Assembly: GCF_036850765.1 (NCBI RefSeq)
Contig: NC_089491.1
Location: forward strand, 185,049,520 to 185,113,519
DNA length: 64,000 nucleotides
Direction: 5' to 3'
DNA from: Saccopteryx bilineata
Taxonomy: Eukaryota > Chordata > Mammalia > Chiroptera > Emballonuridae
The notes under the pieces are model-generated. The model was not told the origin of the DNA. It saw nothing but the letters and a program-made list of their open reading frames with translations, and ran no database searches. The translations under genes and the position numbers were made by a program. This document shows, piece by piece, positions 39,073 to 49,890 of the stretch; position 1 is the stretch's first letter; each line of letters opens with the position of its first letter.

Positions 39073-39765
39073 ATAATAGATCAGAGTGTGTAGCGGCTTT
39101 ACTCCAGCCACTTCTAACTGGTCCTTTTCTCCACTCAGACCTGCTTATAAGTTTTTGGGCTCTGATATCTGTCTGAACAAACTCGCATTTTGGTCACGAG
39201 GAAAAGTAAGCTGGCAGAAAACAGGCTGGTTTTGGCAGTATTGGCTTCCTCATTTCCCAGACGCAATCTCCAAACTCGTCCGCTATTGATGGGCTTTGAG
39301 AATGGTGTGCTGGAGACCTGGGATCTTCAGAGCTTTGGTGAGGGGAGGCACAGAATGGGAGGCCTGGGGAAAGGAGCTCTGAAGACCGAAAAGCCCAGTG
39401 GACCTCAGGGACGGGTCTGAGTCATTCTGCCAAACCCACTTGTTATACAAATGAAAAAAGCTCAAGCCCAAGGTCTCCATTGGTGGGAAAACTGGATGGA
39501 CTAAAGTCCAGTGTCTTTCTGCATACCATCCCTGCTAAGGTGGATGACCAGGACACTGATCCTGTTCCTCCTCGTACATCAAGGGAGACATCTCTCGTTG
39601 GAGCTATTCCACATGCATCCCATTTACAGCGGGGTTTTCCTTGTACTAAAGACCATTTGCTTCAAGGCCAGAGCATCTCCAATAAGATTCCAAACCTTTT
39701 CCTACTTGGGAATGGTGTGGGGTGTCTGAAAGTCCCAGGAGGGTGTCTAACCAGGATTAACTTTT

Positions 39766-40135
39766 TTTTTTTTTTTGTATTTTTCTGAAGTTGGAAACAG
39801 GAAGGCAGTCAGACAGACTCCGGCATGAGCCCAATCAAGATCCACCCAGCACGCCCACCAGGGGGCGATGCTCTGCCCATCCGGGGTGTCGCTCTGTTGC
39901 AACCAGAGCCATTCTAGCGCCTGAGGCAGAGGCCATGGAGCTATCCTCAGCGCCTGGGCCAGCTTTGCTCCAATGGAGCCTTGGCTGTGGGAGGGGAAGA
40001 GAGAGAGAGAGGAAGGAGAGGGGAAGGGGTGGAGAAGCAGATGGGCGCTTCTCCTGTGTGCCCTGGCCGGGTATCAAACCTGGGACTGCTGCACGCCAGG
40101 CCGATGCTCTACCACTGAGCCAACCGGCCAGGGCC
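39766..40135 (-). repeat. tRNA-derived SINE, layout C (GC-rich), with CTCF-like core
   Basis: On the minus strand: tRNA-like head (complement of ACCACTGAGCCAACCGGCCA), B-box, pyrimidine linker, GC-rich module and A-tail. The forward strand shows GCCCACCAGGGGGC at 39853-39866. The duplication AGGATTAACTTTT at 39753-39765 and 40136-40148 is perfect, which implies a young insertion. Confidence 0.96.
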
Positions 40136-40739
40136 AGGATTAACTTTTAATGTAAAACTTTGACCCTCATTCTTTATAATAGTGCTGTGAAGAGCCTGAT
40201 GATTGAAGGATGACAGAGGGGACGAGAAGTCCTAGCTGAACTCGTCACTTAGGCTGGGAGAAGTCAACTTTACAGATTCAGCAGCACCTCATAGAACAAC
40301 CCTCTGTCCTCATGACAGCCAAATTTCATTAAAAATGAAGACAAGACACTTTCTGTCTGCCCTTCCTAATCTCACTCACTTTCCAACTTACTGCCATTCC
40401 AACTCTCCCATTCCAACTCTCTGGGAATGGATGTGCCAGGACCACCAATGCCCACACCCCAAGGGACCTTCTTGTCAGCCACTGTTAGCCAAGTCTTTTT
40501 TGACACTTTGATTTGATTGGGCTTCTGTAACATCAGTCTTCTCTGTTCTTCTACCTCTGTGACCATTTGGTCTCATTTTTTTCATTCTCATTATATAATA
40601 TTGCCTAAGATATGTCATCTAAACCCTTAGTGCTAACTACTGTGTAATACTTCCTGAATTATTTCTGTTCCTCCGATCTTACTGCTGAGGTCCATACCCA
40701 TAGATTTCTCTTCAATATTTTGTTTTCTCCACCTGATTT

Positions 40740-41205
40740 TCAACACATCAGTCTGAACACACCACTTCCCTCCTCCCTTCCTACTCTCCCAACCTCTCTC
40801 TCTTAAATATCTCCTGCATCTGGCTTCTCATCATCTTACCTCCACTGTCTAAATTCAGAGACTTGTAATTCTTTGCCTGCTCAATACAACAGCCTTCCTA
40901 TTGATCCTCCTTCTGTTGCCAGATTGTTCGACAGTTCTGTTACCTGTGGTTATGACACTAGACCCTTTCTACTTCTCCACTGTCATGCAGCCCTGTGCTT
41001 CAGCCATAGGGAATAGTCTGCAAGTCCCAAAACATCACAACGCCACACAGCATTATATTCTGGCCCAAACACGATGCTTTTCCTCCCTGTTCCAACTCTT
41101 GCCGTCACCCACTCCTTTGAGAAGTTCTGACTGACTTTCCCAGGCCATGCAAGATGCTCCTGATTTGGGCACCAGGCCTTATAATTACCAGTTTGTTGGA
41201 GGAAA
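40740..41205 (+). repeat. L2-like LINE relic
   Basis: The motif order CTTCAGCCATAGGGAATAGT, CACGATGCTTTTCCTCCCTG, then CCCACTCCTTTGAGAAGTTC matches the 3' part of L2. Strongly diverged. Confidence 0.5.
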
Positions 41206-41609
41206 GCCAAAGCACCGAGTGACTTTCTGTTCCCATCCTGAGGAAGTGAAGGTCAAGGCCAAGCACTCATGACTGAAAGCAGTTGTGTCCGGGAAAAGCC
41301 TAAGAACGTGGGTGTTTAGCCCAACTGGAACTTTCTGCAGGTCAGGAGTCAGACAGCAGATGGTGTGGTGTTTTGTCTCAGAAAGGGCAAGATAAATATA
41401 AATATAATCAGTTTTGCAAAACTAAGCAATAAAATTGCGCGCGCACACTGTGTTCTGCTCGTTCGCTTCTTAAGCAAGAGGACATAATTCTGCCTAATAA
41501 ATTGGATAACTGCCCTCTCCAAGGCACCTCGATCCTGGAGAGATTGGGGTCCTCCACTTGCAGTATTGTTGCTGTCTCATTCCTTTGCGGCTCCTTTTCA
41601 TGAGACCTT

Positions 41610-41760
41610 GAACATTAACACCACCAGTTTACATGCCTGCCTCCCTACGAACCCATGAGCTCCTTGAGGAAATCATGGCTGTGTCCCTCCCCTTGGAATT
41701 CCCAGCATCCAGCATGGTACCTGGACATCCTGGCATCTAACAAATGCTAGCTGCAGTTGA
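41610..41760 (+). repeat. L2 LINE 3' end
   Basis: CATGAGCTCCTTGAGGAAAT, then TTCCCAGCATCCAGCATGGT and CATCTAACAAATGCT, follow the L2 3' end order. Confidence 0.6.
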
Positions 41761-41937
41761 TTTTGCTGGGTAAACCCACAGCATCCCTCTCTATACAATA
41801 TATACATAAAATATAGTCCTTTGCTATGCACCTATCAAGTGATTTTCTGTTGAAGTCAAGAAACAATAGGAAAAAACAATTGTTTCACACAAACCAAAGG
41901 CTAAATATCATATGATAGTATGGAATAGCCTATTTTT

Positions 41938-42337
41938 TTTTTTTTTTTTTTTGCATTTTCCTGAAGCTGGAAACAGGGAGAGACAGTCAGACAGACTCCC
42001 GCATGCGCCCGACCGGGATCCACCCGGCACGCCCACCATGGGGCGACGCTCTGCCCACCAGGGGGTGATGCTCTGCCCATCCTGGCGTCGCCATGTTGTG
42101 ACCAGAGCCACTCTAGCACCTGAGGCAGAGGCCACAGAGCCATCCCCAGCGCCCGGGCCATTTTTGCTCCAATGGAGCCTTGGCTGCGGGAGGGGAAGAG
42201 AGAGACAGAGAGGAAAGCGCGGCGGAGGAGTGGAGAAGCAAATGGGCGCTTCTCCTGTGTGCCCTGGCCAGGAATCGAACCCGGGTCCTCCGCACGCTAG
42301 GCCGACGCTCTACCGCTGAGCCAACCGGCCAGGGCCC
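41938..42337 (-). repeat. tRNA-derived SINE, layout C (GC-rich), with CTCF-like core
   Basis: Head complement TACCGCTGAGCCAACCGGCC and B-box complement GGAATCGAACCCGGG are close to tRNA consensus. The module is duplicated: GCCCACCATGGGGC at 42031-42044 and GCCCACCAGGGGGT at 42053-42066. The perfect duplication GGAATAGCCTATTTTT lies at 41922-41937 and 42338-42353. Confidence 0.96.
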
Positions 42338-43129
42338 GGAATAGCCTATTTTTATTACAATAAAATGGCCAATCAGAGAGTTGTAAATTCTAGAGATTAA
42401 TTTTAAAATATGCCATTACCACAAAATTTCCTTTAAAGTCATAAATAAGTCCAACCCTTAGAAACGATAAGACAGATGCAAGATGTGATCCATGACATCT
42501 TATAATTCCTGCAAACACTCATCAATGACCACACTAAACTTTACAGGACAGACTCACCCAGCTCACCAATCATGGGAAGCAGCTCCAGGCAAGGACCACT
42601 GTGTCTCAGCCTGCTTCCTTTCCAACAAGGAGCCAATTACCCTCACACCACGGGAAGCCTACCTTGTCTTTGATTTCACATATGGAGGAATTGAAGCATT
42701 CTAACAAAATGGCCAAAGAATTAGGTCCAAACACTGTTCTTGCTTTTGCAAACTTTCCTCTTAGGACCAATGGAAGTTATGTAGCTAGCATTTCAGAGTT
42801 TAACCATGATGCAGTTATAGTTTTATTCACTTGTTCTTGTTCTGCCTCAGTGGCCTGGTGTCCCTTGAGGACACCAGTGTGTTGGCAGATGGCCTCAGCC
42901 TCATTGGGTGCTCAGAACCACTGCAGCTCACCCAGCTGGCCCAGGTCAGCAGGCACAGCATCATCAGACCACCCTGCTCCTGACACAGGTCACCTCTTAG
43001 AGCCAGACTCATGGAGACACTGAGAAGTATAAGAAGTGTTTACTTTGTAAAAAATTTGGGGGAAAATTCTCAACATTTCTCAGGAAGCAGAGTGCCCACA
43101 GACAGGTTCCTTGGAGGATAAGGAAGGCC

Positions 43130-43262
43130 GCCTGTGCTCGGGAAGAAGTCTGGCCTCAGGAAATCCTGCCTCCAGGTTTTGCTTATTACATTGTCTGCAC
43201 CAATAGGAGAGCTCATGGTTAAACACAGGTGTGGGGGCCCCTGTAAGGAACAGCATCCTTAT
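43130..43262 (+). repeat. Unassigned dispersed repeat, copy 2
   Basis: CCTGCCTCCAGGTTTTGCTT, then AATAGGAGAGCTCATGGTTA and AACACAGGTGTGGGGGCCCC, parallels the sequence at 37478. Family unknown. Confidence 0.6.
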
Positions 43263-43861
43263 TCAAGCTTTAGACAGCCTGACTCTAGACCTCGCCCAAT
43301 TCCTCTGTTTCCCTGGGCAGATAAGAGTAGAACACTGGCAGGACTGCTTGCTTAGTGCTGCTTGCAAAGTAGACCGCCAGGGCTCTTCTAACCAGGTGCG
43401 TGGCGCACGCTCACATTGAGGCATCGACATGCATGTCTCAGCTGCTCCACCAGTTTAATGAAACATGCATATGTGTATGTGCACACATGCCCTGGGGTTA
43501 ACTCCTCAGCCAACTGAGAACACAGACTTAGTAGAACAAAAATATTCTTTCCTTGTGGACTTTTAACAACAAAAAAATAACAGCATTAAGAAAACAGGGC
43601 AAATAGTATAAATCAGTCTGCCTCACTTGCTCCTCCCTCTGCCTGAGATCCCTCTGCCCACAGGTCCCCACAGTTTTCTCCTCCCCTTTCTTCAGGTCTC
43701 TCTGCCTGTCCGCAAGGTCTGCCTCACCATCCTGCGTGAGGTAAGATTTCCATTCCCCTGTCACTGCACCCCTCTGTCCATGCTTTATTTTATTTAAGTA
43801 TATATTACTTTCAGAGTAGTACATATTTACTCACTTGTAGTCTGCCTCCACCCTATGAGAA

Positions 43862-43978
43862 TGCAAAACCTCTGGGGACAGGGGTTATTTCCTTACTGTA
43901 ATTCTGTTACCCAGAACAGCACAGGCATGAGAAAGGTGCTCATGGAATACTGAATAAATGAGTGAATGAATGAGTAAA
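43862..43978 (+). repeat. L2 LINE 3' end
   Basis: CTCTGGGGACAGGGGTTATT, then CCCAGAACAGCACAGGCATG and GTGCTCATGGAATACTGAAT with AATGAATGAGT, matches the L2 3' end. Confidence 0.65.
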
Positions 43979-45405
43979 TTTTGTTGCAATTTAAGTTACT
44001 CTATGTCTATCATGTAATATAATGTGCCAAATTAGCAAGTAAACTAACATCAAATAATATCTACACTAACAAATGCTTATAAAAGTATCTCTCTGCTCAT
44101 GTGCTTGACAAGCTATGGTCTACGCTAAATTAAAGCTCAGGTATGACTGTCTCCAAAATAATTTCATTTTCTCTACTGATCGCTGTGTGCTGCTATGGAT
44201 ATGAGGCCAACATTGTTTTGGGATTCATAGCCCTCCGATGGTCTAGGTTAATGTGCCAATCAGATGATATGCTTTATCTACAATTCTGTGAATTTGGTTG
44301 AACTCCCATACTCTAACTAGAAAGAGTGACAGGTCAGTGGAGTGGCAGCCAAGAGATCTGGGATGCCTTTTATCTAAACATTGAGTATATGGCTGAGGAC
44401 AAACATAGGGTCTCTTTATTGGGGAGTCCAGGCTGAATCAGGGCAGAGGGTGTAGAACTGATTGGTAAAGCCAAGGATGCCCAAGGTGAGAAGAGAGAGG
44501 GCACCATGGAGCTGGTCTGGGGAAGTTCTGGCCTTGGACCCCCGCTGCCTCAGGCCTGAGTGGCCAGCACGGTCTAGTTAAAAGGAACTGGTGGGCATCG
44601 TCTTTGAGCCTTATAAAACATAGTCATTCTGATTTGCAAATGGTTTCTTGCTGGTTAGACTGAAAACAACTTCATTTCCTCATGTTAGGAGTGAAACACT
44701 TTAAATGGCTTTGACCTTTTGAGAATCATCAGACAGACAACTTGAAAGGCCTTCTGTGATAAATGTGTCACAGGAGAGGAATATTTCAGACTCAGGCTAC
44801 TGATACAGAAAACTTAGCAGCGGGCAACCTTAATCTTGTTAATATTTCTGTTTAGAGTCCCCATCTACAGATGATGGCTAGACCTTCAGCTCTGTATGGC
44901 TCATGGATATTACTGTTAGTTCTATGACAACGTAGGTACTGTTCTGATCTGTTAGACATTTTGATTAGTGATGTGGATGAAGCCGAAAGTTATTATACTC
45001 ATCACTTTGGAGAAGGATGTGAAGGTGGAGTAGCTGAGCAGAGTGGGACATACCTTCTCTGAGGACATCATTGAGAAGTTTCTTGCAGAAGGCACAGGGT
45101 TAGGCTACTTCTGGGTACTTTTTCAAAGTTGACATTTTGTTGATCTGATTCTATTACTGATGAATGAAATATAAACATTCCTCACAGTAAAGATCCATAT
45201 GTACACATCTGTCTTCATATATGAACTCTAGTCAAAATATCAGGACCACACACTTATATTTAGCATGTCTTCAACCTGAATTTATTATCTACCCATTGTA
45301 CTTCTCAACACAAAAGAAAAAAAATAAACGTTGTAAGTTTACTAGTGTTTTCTTAAAGCCAGTTCCTTTCAGTTTTTTTTTTAAAGATAGGCATTCCTGT
45401 TTCTT

Positions 45406-45575
45406 TTTTTTTTATAAATAAATTTTTATTTTAATGAGGTGACATCAATAAATCAGGGTACATACATTCAAAGAAAACATTTCCAGGTTATCTTGTCATT
45501 TAGTTCTGTTGCATACCCATCACCCGAAGAGAGATCATCCTCCGCCACCCTCCATCCAGTTCTCTCTATACCCCC
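45406..45575 (-). repeat. Short 5'-truncated L1 with target-site duplication
   Basis: On the minus strand it is the L1 3'UTR (GGGTGATGGGTATGCAACAG in reverse complement, then a poly(A)), the same family as at 13392 and 37800. The perfect duplication ATTCCTGTTTCTT at 45393-45405 and 45576-45588 gives an insertion of only about 170 bp. Confidence 0.94.
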
Positions 45576-46628
45576 ATTCCTGTTTCTTATGGCTATTTAA
45601 ATTATAGCATGAACTCCAACAACAAAAACTTCCAGGTCCTATTATCTAATGATGAATAATTAATAATAGTAAAAGTTATCCTCTTCTTATACTCCCGAGA
45701 GCAGTGGCAGACAGTGACTTCTGGCTGTGCCTAATTCTGGCTCTGCTGGGGCTGCCCATAGATCTTTCAAGAAGCTAGCATCCTAAGGACAAAGTAAAAC
45801 AAGAACAGATCAATTTTGCTATTGTTCCAAAGGTTCTTTTGGCACAGACTTTTCTCTAGCAGATGAGCCTCATGTACTTTCAATCACAGTAATTCAGTAA
45901 AAAAATATATTACCTGATGTCTGTAAACAGATTTTGAAAAATAGGCCTGTCCTTGTACACAAGAGTGGGGGGAGGGGCCCTCCTACTTCTACTCCATCAA
46001 CGAATCTGAGTCCCAATTTTAAAACTTAGGACTTTTGTGTAGCCCAGAAACATGGAGCATTATCACATTTGGGCAACTGAAAAGCACATTTTTCAGTAAA
46101 CATGATTTTTGTTTTATAATTCACTTTGACAGCTGTTTAACATCTGCCTGTTGCCATAAACTGTTTCTACCTCACTAAAACCCTGTCACGTGCCAGGGCA
46201 ACGCTGCCCACGGAGTGAGATGGCTACCTGCACCTCCACAATATTTATTTTCATGAGGAAGAGAATCACTTTCTATGGGACCAAAGAAATGATTAACACC
46301 GATGGGCGGCCAGATAAGAGAGCTGTGATCTGAAATGGTGGTGATAGGTCAAACACATCTATAATTCTGGGTAATCAATACCGAAAGATAGACTATATTA
46401 AATGAACTCTAATGGCCCACTACTCCACCATGAAGGCATGTGACAAATGCATCGACAACAAGGAGCAATTGCTAAGACTAGGTTATCTGTTCCATCTCCA
46501 TCTTTGTCATCAGAAAAGCAGGGCTGGTACTATGTAAAACACTACTATGGCTCTGGAGTTTCAAGAAATGTTTGCTCTTCTGTCTAGTGGTTTTTAAACT
46601 GTTCTACAAAGAAATTTTTGAGTGCAGT

Positions 46629-46658
46629 GTGATATGCCGGGTCATCCTGGCATATCAC
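46629..46658. repeat. Perfect 10-bp inverted repeat, 10-base loop
   Basis: GTGATATGCC and GGCATATCAC flank GGGTCATCCT. The upstream segment AGTGGTTTTTAAACTG (about 46588) looks like a hAT terminal motif, so this may be part of an unrecognised hAT relic. Confidence 0.75.
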
Positions 46659-46689
46659 AAAGGTGTGAGGCAGCACTGGCATAGTGGAA

Positions 46690-46815
46690 ACCATGCCATT
46701 TAGAACTGGGAGGTCTGTACTCAAGTCCAGCCTCACCAGTTGGTGGCTCTGAGCAAGTCACTTAACACCTCTTTACTTCAGCTCCTGCCCATAGAGAAAA
46801 TGGGAACATGACTGA
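46690..46815 (+). repeat. MIR SINE
   Basis: GAACTGGGAGGTCTGTACTC, TCTGAGCAAGTCACTTAACA and CTCTTTACTTCAGCTCC follow the MIR order, including the tRNA-derived and core parts. Confidence 0.75.
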
Positions 46816-47039
46816 TATATTCCACATGATGTGTTCATTAACCAGGTTGCAAGAATGCTTTTACAATGTATATGTATATCAAACCACTACAATGTATACT
46901 TCAAATATCTTATGATTGTATCTGTTAATCATACCTCAGTAAAGCTGAAATTAAAAATAGGTACCACTTAGGGCTGTAATAACAGTAGAAAGTGGTAGTG
47001 CGTGTGCCCAGCACTGAGCAGGCATCATAATGACAGTAG

Positions 47040-47225
47040 GAGCATAAGTACACTGATGATGCTGTCTACTGAGAGATGGCCATGTGCCAGTGATGGCATG
47101 CAACAGCCTCCCTGCATTGTCTTGCGTGATTCTCACGAGAACTCTATGAGTTTTTAATGATCCCTACTTTATAGATAAAAATATAGAAGTTTAAAGAAGC
47201 CAAGGTCACTGCAATAATGATCCCT
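47040..47225 (-). repeat. MIR SINE relic
   Basis: Forward motifs GTGATTCTCACGAGAACTCT, CCTACTTTATAGATAAAAAT and AAGCCAAGGTCACTGC match the inverted MIR. Confidence 0.6.
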
Positions 47226-47564
47226 CGCTTGGCTGAGAAGATGTAATTTTTATGAGTTTTAGTAGCTTTCTGTTGAATGAATAAAGACTTGCAAACACCT
47301 ACCCTGTTTTCAAAGGAATGAGTATCACTTTCTTCAGTAATATGTTGGTAAGATATTACTTTTACACTATTAAATGCTAGATCATACAAACCTAGAAAAT
47401 AGTCAATGACCTATGCATAGTTGGAGATTATCTTTTTCATCTGTTGAATTTTTTAAACATAACATATAAGAAAAGAGATACTAATAACATTTATAGACTG
47501 AATTCAAATTGCTCCTACCCTTAACTGGGTTAAATATTTTAATTTATTAAGAGACCTAGTAGTT

Positions 47565-47765
47565 ATTAAGTGCTTTCTGTGTGCCACACAGTGGGATATT
47601 GTATAGGCTATTGCACTTAGTCCAGACCTATGTGTGTATTTATTAGGTATTATCCCATTTTAAAAATGGGAAAACTAAGATTCACCAGGTTAAATTATTA
47701 CCTAAAATGATGTAGCTGCTGTAAGGAACTTTTGACTCTAAACCCAAGCATAGCTCAGCACACAG
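47565..47765 (-). repeat. MIR SINE
   Basis: AAGTGCTTTCTGTGTGCCAC, TATCCCATTTTAAAAATGGG and AAACTAAGATTCACCAGG are the inverted MIR 3' and core segments in order. Confidence 0.75.
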
Positions 47766-48080
47766 CCTTCCTTTAATTTTGTGTTTGCATCTGTTCTAAG
47801 GTTAGTTAACTGAATAAAGGCAATAAAAAATAATATAATAATAAAATAATAACAGAAAATAAAAACATTTTTTCTTTCCTAATTCTTGCTTTTGGGTATT
47901 TGCTTAACATGACCAATAAGCACTCAATTCAAAATCTGAATATGACCATTTTCTTTTCACTGACACAAATGAACAAAATAAAAATAAATAAATAAATAAA
48001 ATCTAGCCAGATCTCTGATGACACTTTAAAAAAAATGTAACATACAGTTACCATCAGGTCTTTTAAAGTAATTCTGGTCA

Positions 48081-48664
48081 TGCCCTGGCTAGACAGCTCG
48101 TTTGGTTAGAGCATCGTCCTGAAGCACAGATGTTGCAGGTTCGATCCCCAGTCATGGCACATATGGGAGCAGATCAATGTTTCTGTTTCTCACTCTCCCT
48201 TCCTCTCTTACTAAAATCAATAAATAAAGGTTTTTTAAAAAATAAAATAAGCCCTGGCCGGTTGGCTCAGTGGTAGAGCGTCGACCTGGTGTGCAGAGGT
48301 CCTGGGTTCAATTCCCGGCCAGGGCACACAGGAGAAGCGCCCATCTGCTTCTCCACCCCTCCCCTTCTCCTTCCTCTCTCTCTCTTCCCCTCCCGCAGCA
48401 AGGCTCCATTGGAACAAAGATGGCCCGGGCGCTGGGGATGGCTCCTTGGCCTCTGCCCCAGGCGCTAGAGTGGCTCTGGTCGCAGCAAAGCGATGCCCCA
48501 GAGGGGCAGAGCATCGCCCCCTGGTGGGCAGAGTGTCGCCCCCTGGTGGGCGTGCCGGGTGGATCCCGGTTGGGCGCATGCGGGAGTCTGTCTGACTGTC
48601 TCTCCCCGTTTCCAGCTTCAGAAAAATAAAAAATAAATAAAATAAACAAATAAAATAAAATAAT
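48081..48664 (+). repeat. Ves-like SINE carrying a second SINE in its tail
   Basis: The outer element (48081-48250) has a tRNA-like head CCCTGGCTAGACAGCTCG, a B-box GGTTCGATCCCCAGTC, and a short CT-rich then A-rich tail. Its duplication AAAGTAATTCTGGTCA lies at 48065-48080 and again at 48665-48680, beyond a whole second SINE. The 16-bp repeat therefore spans both elements. Confidence 0.93.
48251..48655 (+). repeat. tRNA-derived SINE, layout C, with two tandem CTCF-like cores
   Basis: GCCCTGGCCGGTTGGCTCAG head, GGTTCAATTCCCGGCC B-box, pyrimidine linker, then GC-rich modules. GCCCCCTGGTGGGC is present twice, at 48516-48529 and 48538-48551. It inserted in the A-rich tail of the Ves-like SINE. 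Confidence 0.95.
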
Positions 48665-49563
48665 AAAGTAATTCTGGTCAAAACTAAATAATTAGTCTAG
48701 CCCCAACTCTGCCAACCTACTTTCTTTACATTCTGTTCCAAAAAGGCAAAGGTCTTCATCTACCCCCACCCCACCACTACCACAATTATCATCCTCTCCC
48801 CAGCAACACCCAGCCATTATCCCAATGCCTCCCATCCACACTCATCACGGTCACTGCTGCCTTCAAACCACTGCTACATTCATTCTCCTCTCCTTGTCCC
48901 AGATGTGGTCTTCTTCACTAGTTCAAATTCTATCTGTCACTTAGATTGTGCTCAAAGCCCTCCCCTCCCATGTTCTGACTACTAATGATCATCAGTTCTC
49001 TGGCCTCTGCCTCTATTTAATGACAGTCCTGATCTATCTGGCATGTGGCTGTTTCCTTTAATGGTTCTAGATTTGTAGCCCATCTCTCTCAAAGGATAAT
49101 GTCTTTGGGGATAAACTGTCTTTATTTTTTTATGCTCTGTTGTACTCAGAAGTTCTCAATAGTTTTCTAAGAATAAAAGAGTATAACTTTTTAAAAGGGA
49201 AAAACACCAGAGTCTGTAAATGTTACCAGCATCTATTTTCTGATGTTATGTTTTAAAATTTGAAAGGTAGTCTTCTCCAAAAAGACATAGATCATTGACT
49301 ATTTTCTAGGTTTGTATAATCCAGTATTTAATAGCTTAATACTAATATCTTACCAGTGAAGTTTGATACCAATGGTGTATGTATTACTAATGAACATATT
49401 AGTTCCTTTGAAAATAGGGTAGGTGTTTACGAGTCTTTCTTCACTCAACAGATAGTTACTGTGCACTGATTAATTACTTAATACCCTTGAACCCTCTGAT
49501 ACAATAAGATATGGACTTCACCCTCAGTAGGCTTCCTTAAAGTCAGAAAACAAGACTCACAGT

Positions 49564-49605
49564 GATCACTCAGTGTGACAATGGGATCACTCAGTGTGAC
49601 AATGG
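49564..49605. repeat. Perfect tandem duplication, 21 bp x 2
   Basis: GATCACTCAGTGTGACAATGG at 49564-49584 is repeated exactly at 49585-49605. Confidence 0.95.
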
Positions 49606-49689
49606 CGCTGAGGTAGGTTTGTATAACAGTTACACTCTTTAATGAAATCAGATTTATCAATATTACAGGCATCCTTATTGTTCTCTATC

Positions 49690-49890
49690 AGTGTTTCTTT
49701 ATGGGTGTGTTACCACCCTTTAGTAGTCTTATTCAAAAATCATGGAGTTGCTTTGGATCACCAGCGATGTAAGAGGATGCTACTGACATTCTGAGGGTGG
49801 GGCCAGCACTGCCAATGTCCTACAATGCGTGAGGCTCTCCTGAGCAATGAAGAACTGTCTCATGTTGCACCTGACTTGAGTGCTCCCTTT
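49690..49890 (-). mobile_element. MER5-like hAT-Charlie relic
   Basis: AGGATGCTACTGACATTCTG, then GCCAATGTCCTACAATGCGT, and GCAATGAAGAACTGTCTCAT parallel the inverted MER5A-type sequence. A hAT-like end GTTGAGAATCACTAG also occurs at about 50433-50447, so the relic may extend further. Ends and target duplication are not resolved. Confidence 0.55.

Noticed and set aside
39766..40135. Functional tRNA gene suggested by good A and B boxes
   Set aside because: The tRNA-like head belongs to a dispersed SINE with an A-tail and target duplication, and no complete cloverleaf was apparent.
42492..43023. Overlapping plus-strand frames suggestive of an exon or processed pseudogene
   Set aside because: No recognised domain, no splice or poly(A) evidence, and the frames overlap each other without a favoured one.
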